DNA of 11,325 bases, taken from an uncultured Marinicella sp. (GTDB lineage: Bacteria; Pseudomonadota; Gammaproteobacteria; Xanthomonadales; Marinicellaceae). Below the pieces are notes generated by a model. It had not been told where the DNA came from. It did not search any database and saw only the letters and a program-made list of their open reading frames with translations. The position numbers and the translations under genes are program-made. The DNA lies in assembly GCA_938008005.1 (NCBI GenBank), contig CALLLZ010000433.1:1-11325 (forward strand), written 5' to 3'. Shown here piece after piece: positions 1 to 6,801 of the stretch; the stretch's first letter is position 1; every line of letters begins with the position of its first letter.

Positions 1-783
1 GGGGTGGGTTCAAAAATGACTTGGCAAGGCAATGAAAAAGTAGGTAGTGGTAAACAAACCATCATTGAATCAAGTGCTCACTCTATGGTTAAAGCGGAAC
101 TATATTTCGATGGACAAGGAGATGACCCTTCATGGGCAACTTACCAAATTAAGGATATGGGTGGGGTTTCTGAGGTTAGTTGGGTTTTTGATACTGACTT
201 CAAAGGTAATATACTCAGTAGGTATTTCGGTATGATGATGGATGGAATGCTTGGTCCTGAATATGAGAAAGGATTGTTAAACCTCAAAACCTTGGTTGAA
301 GCTCAACCGGTCTATGACTTTTCAAATATCAGTACTGAAGAAGTTGACTCCCAAAATGTGCTTTATGTCAGTACTTCTGGTAACACCAATGAAGACATGA
401 GTTTGGTGATTAGAGAAGCATATGCCAAGGTGACTGAATTTATGGTTGCCAATAATATCAACTTTGGGGGTATGCCAATGGCGATTACACGCAACTGGGG
501 CAATAATATTTGGGAATTCGATGCGGCGATTCCAGTTGATCTAAACAGTATCGAAGGTGAGACGGGTGAAATTCAATTGGGTCAAACCTATGGCGGTAAA
601 GCGGTTAAATATATACAGAAAGGTTCCTACGATCAGGGCGAGGCTTCTTATGCTTTGATAGATGCGTATATTGAAGAAAATGAACTTGAGCGCAGTGGTA
701 ACCCCTGGGAAGTTTATGCCAATGATCCAGCTTCAGTTCCTGAATCTGAAATATTGACCTATATCTATCAGCCCATTAAATAA
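1..783 (+). CDS. SRPBCC domain protein with C-terminal GyrI-like ligand-binding domain (5' end cut by window)
   Basis: The reading frame is open from base 1, so the gene begins outside the window. The GTG at base 4 is very unlikely to be the true start, because a whole SRPBCC domain normally precedes this point. The visible first ~95 residues match the second half of an SRPBCC (START/Bet v1-like) domain: GVGSKMTWQGNEKVGSG, a VSWVF strand, then the terminal amphipathic helix around EYEKGLLNLKTLVE. Residues ~105-260 resemble a GyrI-like (AraC effector-binding) domain, with the typical ending NPWEVYANDP...ILTYIYQPIK. In the family this pairing suggests binding of a small hydrophobic ligand, but no ligand or reaction can be deduced here. 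No signal peptide or DNA-binding domain is visible in the part present. The gene ends at TAA 781-783, and the terminator at 830-870 follows. Domain assignment is fairly secure; the role is unknown. Confidence 0.8.
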   Translation, partial: GVGSKMTWQGNEKVGSGKQTIIESSAHSMVKAELYFDGQGDDPSWATYQIKDMGGVSEVSWVFDTDFKGNILSRYFGMMMDGMLGPEYEKGLLNLKTLVEAQPVYDFSNISTEEVDSQNVLYVSTSGNTNEDMSLVIREAYAKVTEFMVANNINFGGMPMAITRNWGNNIWEFDAAIPVDLNSIEGETGEIQLGQTYGGKAVKYIQKGSYDQGEASYALIDAYIEENELERSGNPWEVYANDPASVPESEILTYIYQPIK

Positions 784-829
784 AAATTAATTTTTAATAA
801 AGTTTGTTTTACAGGACGAGTTAGCCATT

Positions 830-870
830 AAAAAAGCTGAGTTGTATTATTTAACAACTCAGCTTTTTTT
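830..870. terminator. Bidirectional intrinsic terminator between the SRPBCC gene and gpsA
   Basis: A perfect 16-bp stem has arms at 830-845 and 854-869 around the 8-nt loop ATTATTTA. The arms start or end in runs of A and T, so each strand carries a U-tract after the GCTGAGTTGT/ACAACTCAGC core. It lies between two convergent genes (stops at 783 on plus and 881 on minus), where it can end transcription in both directions. Confidence 0.93.
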
Positions 871-880
871 GTTCGTTATT

Positions 881-1882
881 TTATTCTTCAGAAAACTCAG
901 GTCGAATCTCACGATCCATCAAAGCTGATAGTGCTTCAATGGTGGTCATTTCGCCATGCACAACTTTCCAAACATGTTCAGTGATGGGCATATCAACATT
1001 GTGTTTCTGTGCTAAGCGCATGACTTCATCAGTGGTACCAATACCTTCAACAACTTGCCCAATGGTTTTTTGTGCAGACTGGATTGATTCGCCTTGGCCC
1101 AAAGCCAAACCCATGCGGCGATTTCTGGATAAATCTCCAGTAGAGGTTAGTACCAGATCACCTAAACCGGATAAACCCATTAGAGTTTCAGGTCGGCAGC
1201 CTAAAGCTTCACCTAAGCGCATCATTTCAGCCATACCTCGGGTCATTAAAGCAGCTCGAGTGTTATCGCCCAGTTGCATGCCATCAGCTATGCCGGTAGC
1301 TAATGCCAAAACATTTTTAACGGCACCACCCAATTCGGCACCAATAACATCTTTTGAAATGTAAGCTCGAAAATTATCGGTGTGTAAAGCTTGGCTTACT
1401 TGCATTGCAAACTCCTGGTTATCAGAGTGTGAAGCAACAGCCACCAGAGTTGGTTTGTTATTGGCTACGTCTTTCGCAAATGATGGCCCAGTTACCAAGG
1501 CCATTGGCACGGTATCACCGATTATCTCTTCAGCCACTTCATGGAGGAATCTACCGGTTCCTGGTTCAAAACCTTTACTGGCCCAAGCCAAAGGTCGGTC
1601 GGCTAACAACGGTTTGATTTGTTGTAGAATTTCGCCAAAAGCGTGCGATGGACAAACCACCAGCACCGCATCAGATTGTTTGATCGCGATGTTTAAATCA
1701 GCTTCAATGATCAACTTTTTAGGGAATCTAATACCAGGTAAATATTGCTCATTGCTTCTGGTATTTTGCATGGCTTCCATGCCAGCTTGATGGCGCCCCC
1801 AGAGGACAGTTTCATTGTTACGCGATAGTTGCATCGCCAATGCTGTCCCCCAGGAACCAGCGCCCAGTACAGCAAACTTCAT
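881..1882 (-). CDS. gpsA: Glycerol-3-phosphate dehydrogenase [NAD(P)+]
   Basis: GpsA is a cytoplasmic enzyme that reduces dihydroxyacetone phosphate to sn-glycerol 3-phosphate with NAD(P)H, supplying the backbone for phospholipids. At 333 residues the protein is full length. The Rossmann nucleotide loop GAGSWG is at residues 7-12. Other family blocks are ASKGFE (Lys103), GPSFA (132-136), GAELGGAVKN with the expected catalytic Lys189, NTRAALMTRG (207-216), and GLSGLGDL with Asp242 followed by TSTGDLSRNRRMG. The ATG at 1880-1882 overlaps the secB stop by one base (TAATG), and no good Shine-Dalgarno precedes it, so translation is probably coupled to secB. It is the last gene of the rhodanese-secB-gpsA operon and ends near the terminator at 830-870. 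The secB-gpsA order is conserved in many gammaproteobacteria. Confidence 0.97.
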   Translation of the reverse strand: MKFAVLGAGSWGTALAMQLSRNNETVLWGRHQAGMEAMQNTRSNEQYLPGIRFPKKLIIEADLNIAIKQSDAVLVVCPSHAFGEILQQIKPLLADRPLAWASKGFEPGTGRFLHEVAEEIIGDTVPMALVTGPSFAKDVANNKPTLVAVASHSDNQEFAMQVSQALHTDNFRAYISKDVIGAELGGAVKNVLALATGIADGMQLGDNTRAALMTRGMAEMMRLGEALGCRPETLMGLSGLGDLVLTSTGDLSRNRRMGLALGQGESIQSAQKTIGQVVEGIGTTDEVMRLAQKHNVDMPITEHVWKVVHGEMTTIEALSALMDREIRPEFSEE

Positions 1883-2367
1883 TATTGTTTGGTACTTGAA
1901 GCAGCTTGTTCTTGTGCTTTTTGCATTTGTTGTGCGTACATTTGTTCGAAATTAACGGGTTGTAGCATCAGTGGTTGGAAGCCACCAGTTAATACCAAAT
2001 CACTGACTTGTTGCCTGATGTATGGGAATAAAACATTTGGACAGTACACACCTAAAGTTTGATGTAAGGCTTGATCTTCAAAGTTCTGCATACCAAATAG
2101 GCCTGCTTGACACACTTCAGCCAAATAAGCGGTTTTTTCATTAACGGTACAAGTAACTGTAGCAGTCAAAGCCACTTCGTATGTGGTATCGTCTAATTTA
2201 TTGACCTTTTGACTCATGTTTAACTTAATTTCAGGCTGACCTTGTTCATTGAAAATATGCGGTGCGTTAGGAGCCTCAAAAGAAACATCTTTGAGGTAAA
2301 TTTTTTGCAAAGACATCGTTGGTCCTTGATTTTCAGTTGTTGCTGCTGCTTTATTTTCTTCTGTCAT
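1882..2367 (-). CDS. secB: Protein-export chaperone SecB
   Basis: SecB is a cytoplasmic tetrameric chaperone that keeps preproteins unfolded and hands them to SecA for Sec export. The protein has 161 residues, the usual length. It carries the family opening SLQKIYLKDVSFEAPNAP (residues 19-36), the region YLAEVCQAGLFGMQNF (81-96), and the conserved stretch LGVYCPNVLFPYIRQQVSDL (105-124) followed by TGGFQPLMLQPVNFEQMY. The first 17 residues are a variable charged tail. Met18 could also start the protein, but AGGAA at 2374-2378 lies 6 nt before the ATG at 2367 and supports the longer form. The gap to the upstream rhodanese gene is 72 bp and contains a weak GGATC/GATCC inverted repeat (2391-2405), so a secB-specific promoter or attenuation cannot be excluded. 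grxC, which lies before secB in E. coli, is absent. Confidence 0.97.
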   Translation of the reverse strand: MTEENKAAATTENQGPTMSLQKIYLKDVSFEAPNAPHIFNEQGQPEIKLNMSQKVNKLDDTTYEVALTATVTCTVNEKTAYLAEVCQAGLFGMQNFEDQALHQTLGVYCPNVLFPYIRQQVSDLVLTGGFQPLMLQPVNFEQMYAQQMQKAQEQAASSTKQ

Positions 2368-2439
2368 GATTGATTCCTGTGATTAAAATTGGATCAAGTA
2401 GATCCCTTATAAATTGAAAACTTGTTTGATTTATGGTTT

Positions 2440-2865
2440 TTACACTTTGCTCAGTGGTAATTTTTCACTGATCCAAGCATTGATACCACCCTGCAAATTA
2501 AACACTTGTTCTAGGCCTGCATCGGTTAACTTTTGACTTGCTGAGGCTGAGCTTTTGCCTATTTGGCAATAGACAATAACTGGCTTCTTTTTTAGTTTGT
2601 CGATTTTGGCTTTACCTGATGTGATGTCTTCCAATGACATGTTAATGGCATTGACGATGTGCCCCTGATCAAATGCTTCTTTGGGTCTAACATCCACTAC
2701 TTGGGCATTTTGTTGGTTGACTAAGCGGGTTAATTGGTCGATATTAACGTTTTGGAATGCTTTACTTTTTTCTTTGTATAAGGTGTTCAAGAACAGAAAT
2801 AATACCACCAAAAATAAAGTCACCATGAAAGGGTGGTTCCCAATAAATTCAACCAGTTGTGACAT
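2440..2865 (-). CDS. yibN: Membrane-anchored rhodanese-like protein (YibN type)
   Basis: This is a single-domain rhodanese behind an N-terminal membrane anchor. Residues ~13-29 (FMVTLFLVVLFLFLNTL) form one transmembrane helix, and the domain occupies about 42-138. Visible family features are VVDVRPKEAF (DVR at 58-60), GHIVNAIN (68-75), the active-site loop with Cys100 in VYCQIGKSS, and the closing GGINAW (126-131). Rhodaneses carry persulfide sulfur on this cysteine; the partner here is unknown. The size, anchor and position before secB match E. coli yibN, which is followed there by grxC. Two AGG motifs (2876-2878 and 2868-2870) lie before the ATG at 2865. The promoter at 2896-2923 probably drives this gene together with secB and gpsA. 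Assignment to the YibN group is strong; its cellular role is poorly defined in any species. Confidence 0.9.
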   Translation of the reverse strand: MSQLVEFIGNHPFMVTLFLVVLFLFLNTLYKEKSKAFQNVNIDQLTRLVNQQNAQVVDVRPKEAFDQGHIVNAINMSLEDITSGKAKIDKLKKKPVIVYCQIGKSSASASQKLTDAGLEQVFNLQGGINAWISEKLPLSKV

Positions 2866-2895
2866 TACCTGTTTACCTAAAATTCAAAAAGGGAC

Positions 2896-2923
2896 AATAT
2901 AAGGTATCAGCGCAAAAAATCAA
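2896..2923 (-). promoter_or_regulatory. Candidate sigma70 promoter for the rhodanese-secB-gpsA operon
   Basis: Read on the minus strand, TTGATT (2918-2923) and TATATT (2896-2901) are separated by 16 bp. The start of transcription would fall near 2889, about 24 nt before the rhodanese ATG. The match to consensus is good and the position is right. No experimental support is available. Confidence 0.5.
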
Positions 2924-3003
2924 GTCTAAAGCCCTAAAAACAGATGATATGTTTGTGTTTGAATCAGATTGGCTGGTAAAACTGTTTTTTCTGGTTGTTG
3001 AGT

Positions 3004-3032
3004 TTGTTAACATGAGCGACTGTTTTCATAAG
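3004..3032 (+). promoter_or_regulatory. Weak candidate promoter for envC
   Basis: TTGTTA (3004-3009) and CATAAG (3027-3032) are spaced by 17 bp. This would start transcription about 13 nt before the envC ATG and leave little room for a ribosome binding site; none is obvious. It is the best sigma70-like pair close to the gene, but AT-rich DNA gives such matches by chance. Confidence 0.28.
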
Positions 3033-3051
3033 TTAGTTAACTTTTTTTTAT

Positions 3052-4191
3052 ATGCGTTTTGGTTTTTTTCTGTTGATTTTTCTGTTATCAAGTGATGTTT
3101 CAGTTGCACAGCAAGACATGGATGAGGCGGAAATTAATAGTAAATTAGAAAACATTCGCGAACGTTTGACCCGTCTCAAGAATGAACTCAATCAAGCTGA
3201 AGGTGAAGAAGCTAAACTGATTGGGGAATTGGAATCACAAGACCAAAAAATCAATCTACAAGGTAAAAAGATTCGAGACATTAATGCCAAAATAAGCACT
3301 GCAGAACAACAGGTAGAGGTGTTAGGCAAAGAAATTGAGATCAAGAGCGACAGCATCGCTGATCAGAAGTCACAAATGGCAGATTTACTGCGTTTACATG
3401 TGTTCATCAACCATGATCGTATTTTAAAGATGATGTTGCTTAATCCAAGTACTCAAAACGCCGAAATTACCCAACATCAAATCAAATATCTGCAATATAA
3501 ACTCTATGATTTGATCAGAAGTATTGCTGAACAAATTAAACAATTGGAACAGTACCAAGTACAAATTTCTGAACAAAAACAAACTTTAGAGCATGAAGAG
3601 CGAGTGCTGAATGACGAGCAAGCCATTATGGTTGAAAACAAACGCCAACGAGCAGTTGTACTGGGTAGTTTGAGAAAAACAATTGCTGGCTACCAAAACG
3701 AAAATCAAACGTTAACTAAAGACAGCGAACGGCTTAACGAATTGTTGATACAACTCACTCAATACCTAGATGATTTACCAGAAAGTCTTGGTGAAGACAT
3801 TTCGTTTGCGAAACTCAAAGGCCAACTAATCAAGCCGTTAAATGGCAAAATCATTCGTTCCTATCGTTCATTACGCGCTGGTTACAACCGCTGGGATGGG
3901 GTGGTGATTGGTAACCAAGCGGGTGAAAATGTGGTGTCAACGGCATATGGTCGAGTTGCTTTTGCTGATTGGTTACGTGGTTATGGTTTGTTGGTTGTGA
4001 TAGATCATGGAGATGATTACATGACGTTATACGGGCATAATGAAACATTGTTGATTGAGGTGGGTGATTGGGTTCAAGCTGATCAAGTCATAGCTACAGC
4101 AGGTAACTCAGGTAACATTGATCCCAGTGGCGTTTATTTTGAGATTCGAAAAGCGGCAGATCCGACTAATCCTGTTCCTTGGTTTAAGTAG
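3052..4191 (+). CDS. envC: Murein hydrolase activator EnvC (degenerate LytM/M23 domain)
   Basis: This is a periplasmic protein of EnvC type, known in E. coli to activate the amidases AmiA and AmiB under FtsEX control during daughter-cell separation. Residues 1-19 form a signal peptide (MRFGFFLLIFLLSSDVSVA). Residues ~25-235 are heptad-rich coiled coil, and ~256-379 are the LytM domain. Three of four zinc ligand positions of active M23 peptidases are lost: the first His and Asp are replaced in RWDGVVI (280-286), and the HxH motif reads GVYFEI (360-365). Only His329 in LYGHN is kept. The same loss is seen in E. coli EnvC (RWKGMVI, SLYFEI), so a non-catalytic activator is expected. An in-frame TAG at 3034 leaves ATG 3052 as the only plausible start. 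It diverges from the rhodanese gene as in E. coli, but without gpmM. No separate terminator is clear downstream. Confidence 0.92.
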   Translation: MRFGFFLLIFLLSSDVSVAQQDMDEAEINSKLENIRERLTRLKNELNQAEGEEAKLIGELESQDQKINLQGKKIRDINAKISTAEQQVEVLGKEIEIKSDSIADQKSQMADLLRLHVFINHDRILKMMLLNPSTQNAEITQHQIKYLQYKLYDLIRSIAEQIKQLEQYQVQISEQKQTLEHEERVLNDEQAIMVENKRQRAVVLGSLRKTIAGYQNENQTLTKDSERLNELLIQLTQYLDDLPESLGEDISFAKLKGQLIKPLNGKIIRSYRSLRAGYNRWDGVVIGNQAGENVVSTAYGRVAFADWLRGYGLLVVIDHGDDYMTLYGHNETLLIEVGDWVQADQVIATAGNSGNIDPSGVYFEIRKAADPTNPVPWFK

Positions 4192-4227
4192 ATTGTTACA
4201 GTTCGATTCTTTCTTTAATAAACGCTA

Positions 4228-4971
4228 TTAAACATTCAGTTTAGTCTGTTCTTCGATACCAGGACTCTTATATAGGGTGATATAGGTATGTGACAATATA
4301 GATACTTGGAAGACAACAATTAAGTGGGCTATTAACCCAACAAATAAATTAAAAACCAGTTTGTCTTCACTTAAAAACCTGTTAATCAATAAATTAATCG
4401 CTATAGGCAGTAACACAATTAAAACAAATATTTTAGCGCTGTTCTTCTTTGTCAATGCAATCGATTTACCTATACTCATTTTGTTCCCTATTGCTCTTGA
4501 TGGCAGTGCCAAACAAATTCGAGAAAAAATTATTCCGGCTACCAGAAATATGGGAACAAGAATAAAAAAAATACTTTGCTCAAAATCACCAGATCTGGTG
4601 CCATAAATATAGAAAGGCATTACAAGAGCAGTAAATAAGCCAACAGCCAATGAAAACAGCAGCCAAAGGCCAACTGAAATTAATAAAAACTGATTATCTG
4701 CAGAACCCCAAGAAAAGACTTTATCCCAACGATTGGCTTCATCAATAATAACAGAACGGTGAATCACTACTGCTTGTTTTACGTATATAGCAAGGTTGAC
4801 CAATGCCAGTAAATATATAATGAAAATGTTGCTTGTTCCAACCCAGATAAAAATGCCATCAAGTAATGCCGTAAAAATAAAAAAAATCAACGTAATGCCA
4901 ACGAAAAACCCAAAATTTTCTCTGATGGACTGAATAGCTTGACTGATTATTTTTTGAATGGATAAATGCAT
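4228..4971 (-). CDS. Six-helix integral membrane protein, possibly YciC-like
   Basis: The protein has 247 residues. Hydrophobic segments at about 20-43, 47-66, 94-120, 133-152, 179-197 and 205-228 predict six membrane helices in the inner membrane. Before helix 5, the stretch SRICLALPSRAIGNKMSIGKSIALTKKNSAKIF resembles the cytosolic loop of YciC-like or glycerophosphodiester-phosphodiesterase membrane-domain proteins ('R..LALP....G......A...T'). That similarity is recalled from pattern, not computed, and gives no reaction. The start is well supported: AGGAG (4979-4983) lies 7 nt before the ATG at 4971. The gene is convergent with envC, 36 bp away, and divergent from the lipoprotein gene at 5139. 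It is therefore probably transcribed alone. Function unknown. Confidence 0.75.
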   Translation of the reverse strand: MHLSIQKIISQAIQSIRENFGFFVGITLIFFIFTALLDGIFIWVGTSNIFIIYLLALVNLAIYVKQAVVIHRSVIIDEANRWDKVFSWGSADNQFLLISVGLWLLFSLAVGLFTALVMPFYIYGTRSGDFEQSIFFILVPIFLVAGIIFSRICLALPSRAIGNKMSIGKSIALTKKNSAKIFVLIVLLPIAINLLINRFLSEDKLVFNLFVGLIAHLIVVFQVSILSHTYITLYKSPGIEEQTKLNV

Positions 4972-5138
4972 TAAATAACTCCTTTTATTTGATTTGAAAC
5001 TGTTATTAAAAGCTTACTTAATTAGAGTCAGTTTTTCAATGTTTGACTTCGGATTCCTGGCTAAAAGTTAATATGCATCAGCAATAGACAGGTTGATTCA
5101 GCTTTTATTCAGTGTTTCATATGTAGTATAGTGAACTT

Positions 5139-6542
5139 ATGAAAAACTGTGCAATCAAGATGAAAATTTTAATCCCAATGATGACCTTATTTTTAGCCTC
5201 TTGTGGCGTTCATAATCACCGTTATGATGCTCAAGAAGATGTTTACTATGAGGACGATTATTACGCTTATGACAACTATGACCCTTATTATGGTTATGGT
5301 TCATCAGAGTATTCAACCGCTGGGGATGGCGTTTACTATAATAATTACAATTATTATCCAGACCGTTGGGGTGTAACCTACAGTAATGTTAATTACAGTC
5401 CTTACAGATACCCCAGAGTTGGGTTCTATTTTTCCTCCGGATATAATTGTGGTTATTCATATTGGTCAACCCGCTGTTCACCTGGCTATTATGGATCGAA
5501 CTATTACGGTTCAAGCTATTATGCTTCTAGTTGGTGGCCTTCTTATGGTTTTGGCCTAGGGTTTGGTGGTTACAGTAATCATTATTCTAACAATTACTGG
5601 TGGTACAACCACTGGCGTAATCGCAACTACAATCATCACCGTCCTACACAACGCGGTTATTATTCAGCCCGAAACGAAACAACTCGCTTAATGAATGGTC
5701 GGTATGCTTCAAATTATAAAAACAACACATCAAGAAGAAATAACGCTCAACGAAATGGTCAGCGAAACGGTTATATCAGTCGCACCAACCCCAATGCAGT
5801 TAATCGTGGTCGAAGTACAGGTAACCGATCTATTAATCGCTCTTCTGGAAATAGAAATATAAACAGATCTTCTGGTAACCGCACTATAAACAGATCATCG
5901 AGTAATCGTATAAATCGCAGCAGCAGACCAGCTCAAAGAAGTCGACAACAGTCAGCTGTGCTGAAGCCCAGTGGTTCAAATTATCGACAAGTTACAGGTG
6001 GTCAAAATTCAACTCGTTCTGTTGTATCAAGTCGTTCAAATATTCGAAACAACAGCCGACAAGTTCAAGCTGAACGGGTACAGCCGAATAACAATACAAG
6101 TAATAACCCAAGAAATAATAGATATGAAAAGCCAGCTTTGGTGGTCAGTAATCTACCGCGTCAGCGGGTTAGGCAAACCAACCAAGTTAGGCGAAATGCC
6201 AGAACCAGTCAAAATCCACAAAGTTCTGTAAGGGTTAAGCCGATGAATAGTCAGTCACCGGTTTATCATAACAATCGTTCAAATGTTGTTAGACAAAGTG
6301 CTTCTCGGCAAAGCTCTCAAGTGCAACGCTCTAATGTTCAGCGTTCAAATGCATCAAGTAGAAGTCAGTCAAATACTCGATCGAGGCCTCAAACAAAGCC
6401 GCAGCAAACCCGATCGTCACAGCAGACTAAACAACCAACCCGATCTTCAAACAGTAAGCCGCAACGCAGCAGGCAATCAAGCGGTAATCATCGATCGAGT
6501 CGTTCGTCAGCTAACCGTATGAGTCGTGAAAGAGAAAAATAA
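5139..6542 (+). CDS. Low-complexity exported lipoprotein: Tyr/Gly/Asn-rich then Arg/Ser/Asn/Gln-rich
   Basis: I do not recognise a family. The N-terminus is a lipoprotein signal (MKILIPMMTLFLASC, lipobox L-A-S-C at 19-22). Gly follows the cysteine, which in enterobacteria would favour the outer membrane. Residues ~30-175 are dominated by Tyr, Asn, Gly, Ser and Trp (for example NYYGSSYYASSWWPSYGFG). Residues ~161-467 consist mostly of Arg, Ser, Asn and Gln, contain no Asp and only five Glu, and so are strongly basic and probably disordered. A tandem repeat of GNR-x-INRSS lies at 228-262. The start is uncertain: ATG 5139 lacks a Shine-Dalgarno, and ATG 5160 (Met8) would give a shorter signal much like that of the peptidase at 6802. 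A TATAGT (5127-5132) sits so close upstream that the longer form would be nearly leaderless. The frame is intact over 1.4 kb, arguing for a real gene. Role unknown; binding to polyanions such as LPS, DNA or teichoic-like polymers is only conjecture. Confidence 0.8.
   Translation: MKNCAIKMKILIPMMTLFLASCGVHNHRYDAQEDVYYEDDYYAYDNYDPYYGYGSSEYSTAGDGVYYNNYNYYPDRWGVTYSNVNYSPYRYPRVGFYFSSGYNCGYSYWSTRCSPGYYGSNYYGSSYYASSWWPSYGFGLGFGGYSNHYSNNYWWYNHWRNRNYNHHRPTQRGYYSARNETTRLMNGRYASNYKNNTSRRNNAQRNGQRNGYISRTNPNAVNRGRSTGNRSINRSSGNRNINRSSGNRTINRSSSNRINRSSRPAQRSRQQSAVLKPSGSNYRQVTGGQNSTRSVVSSRSNIRNNSRQVQAERVQPNNNTSNNPRNNRYEKPALVVSNLPRQRVRQTNQVRRNARTSQNPQSSVRVKPMNSQSPVYHNNRSNVVRQSASRQSSQVQRSNVQRSNASSRSQSNTRSRPQTKPQQTRSSQQTKQPTRSSNSKPQRSRQSSGNHRSSRSSANRMSREREK
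5820..5924 (+). repeat. Coding tandem repeat, 27-bp unit x 4 (last unit 24 bp)
   Basis: Units start at 5820, 5847, 5874 and 5901 and encode GNRSINRSS, GNRNINRSS, GNRTINRSS and SNRINRSS. The DNA copies differ mainly at synonymous positions (CGC, CGA and AGA for Arg; TCT, TCA and AGC for Ser). The repeat is therefore conserved as protein rather than being a fresh DNA slippage product. Confidence 0.85.
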
Positions 6543-6617
6543 AAAGTGCAAGCCATATACAAAATGGCATTTACAGTACAGAAATACTCAGCTCTGTTGG
6601 GTATTTTGTTTTCTGCG

Positions 6618-6647
6618 TTCTACAAATCAAACAGCTTTGTTGTAGAA
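6618..6647. repeat. Strong intergenic hairpin before the M2 peptidase gene
   Basis: Outer arms TTCTACAA (6618-6625) and TTGTAGAA (6640-6647) pair perfectly. Inside, CAAA (6628-6631) pairs with TTTG (6636-6639) around the tetraloop CAGC, leaving only a two-base bulge (AT, 6626-6627). That gives 12 bp in a 30-base element. No U-run follows on either strand, so it is not a standard intrinsic terminator. It sits in the 259-bp gap between two plus-strand genes and could end the upstream transcript, lie in the leader of the peptidase mRNA, or bind a protein as DNA. Confidence 0.5.
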
Positions 6648-6801
6648 TAAGCCTCGTTTAACTAAAGTGTCTTGATGTACTTATTGGGTTTTATCCGGGT
6701 TATAAGTTTCACAAGGCTGATTTATCAAGCGTGAATTCTGTAAGGTTGAATAATACAGTTAACATCCGCAGTTTGATCCGCTCAATGGGACAGAAAACAA
6801 C

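Noticed and set aside
939..1790. Long plus-strand open frames (939-1364, 1354-1617, 1380-1790)
   Set aside because: They lie antisense to gpsA, whose motifs are complete. Their products show no recognisable domain and they have no ribosome binding sites.
2391..2405. GGATC-AAGTA-GATCC inverted repeat between the rhodanese gene and secB as a terminator
   Set aside because: Only five pairs with a poor U-tract (AATTTTAA) on the minus strand; too weak to call.
3006..3041. Two GTTAAC palindromes flanking ATGA/TCAT upstream of envC as an operator
   Set aside because: Short arms of low complexity in AT-rich DNA; spacing and arms do not form one clear dyad.
4214..4232. TTTAATA/TATTAAA inverted repeat between envC and the membrane protein gene as a terminator
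   Set aside because: The stem is all A-T, very weak, has no U-run and overlaps the minus-strand stop codon.
5820..5924. Regular repeats that might suggest a CRISPR array or minisatellite
   Set aside because: Units are contiguous 27-mers without spacers and vary synonymously; they encode a protein repeat.
5971..6522. Plus-strand frames at 5971-6231 and 6283-6522
   Set aside because: They are alternative frames of the low-complexity lipoprotein gene; the repetitive Arg/Ser/Asn codons keep other frames open.
6582..6606. AAATAC/GTATTT hairpin followed by TTGTTTTCT as terminator of the lipoprotein gene
   Set aside because: Six mostly A-T pairs with a 13-base loop; not stable enough to support.
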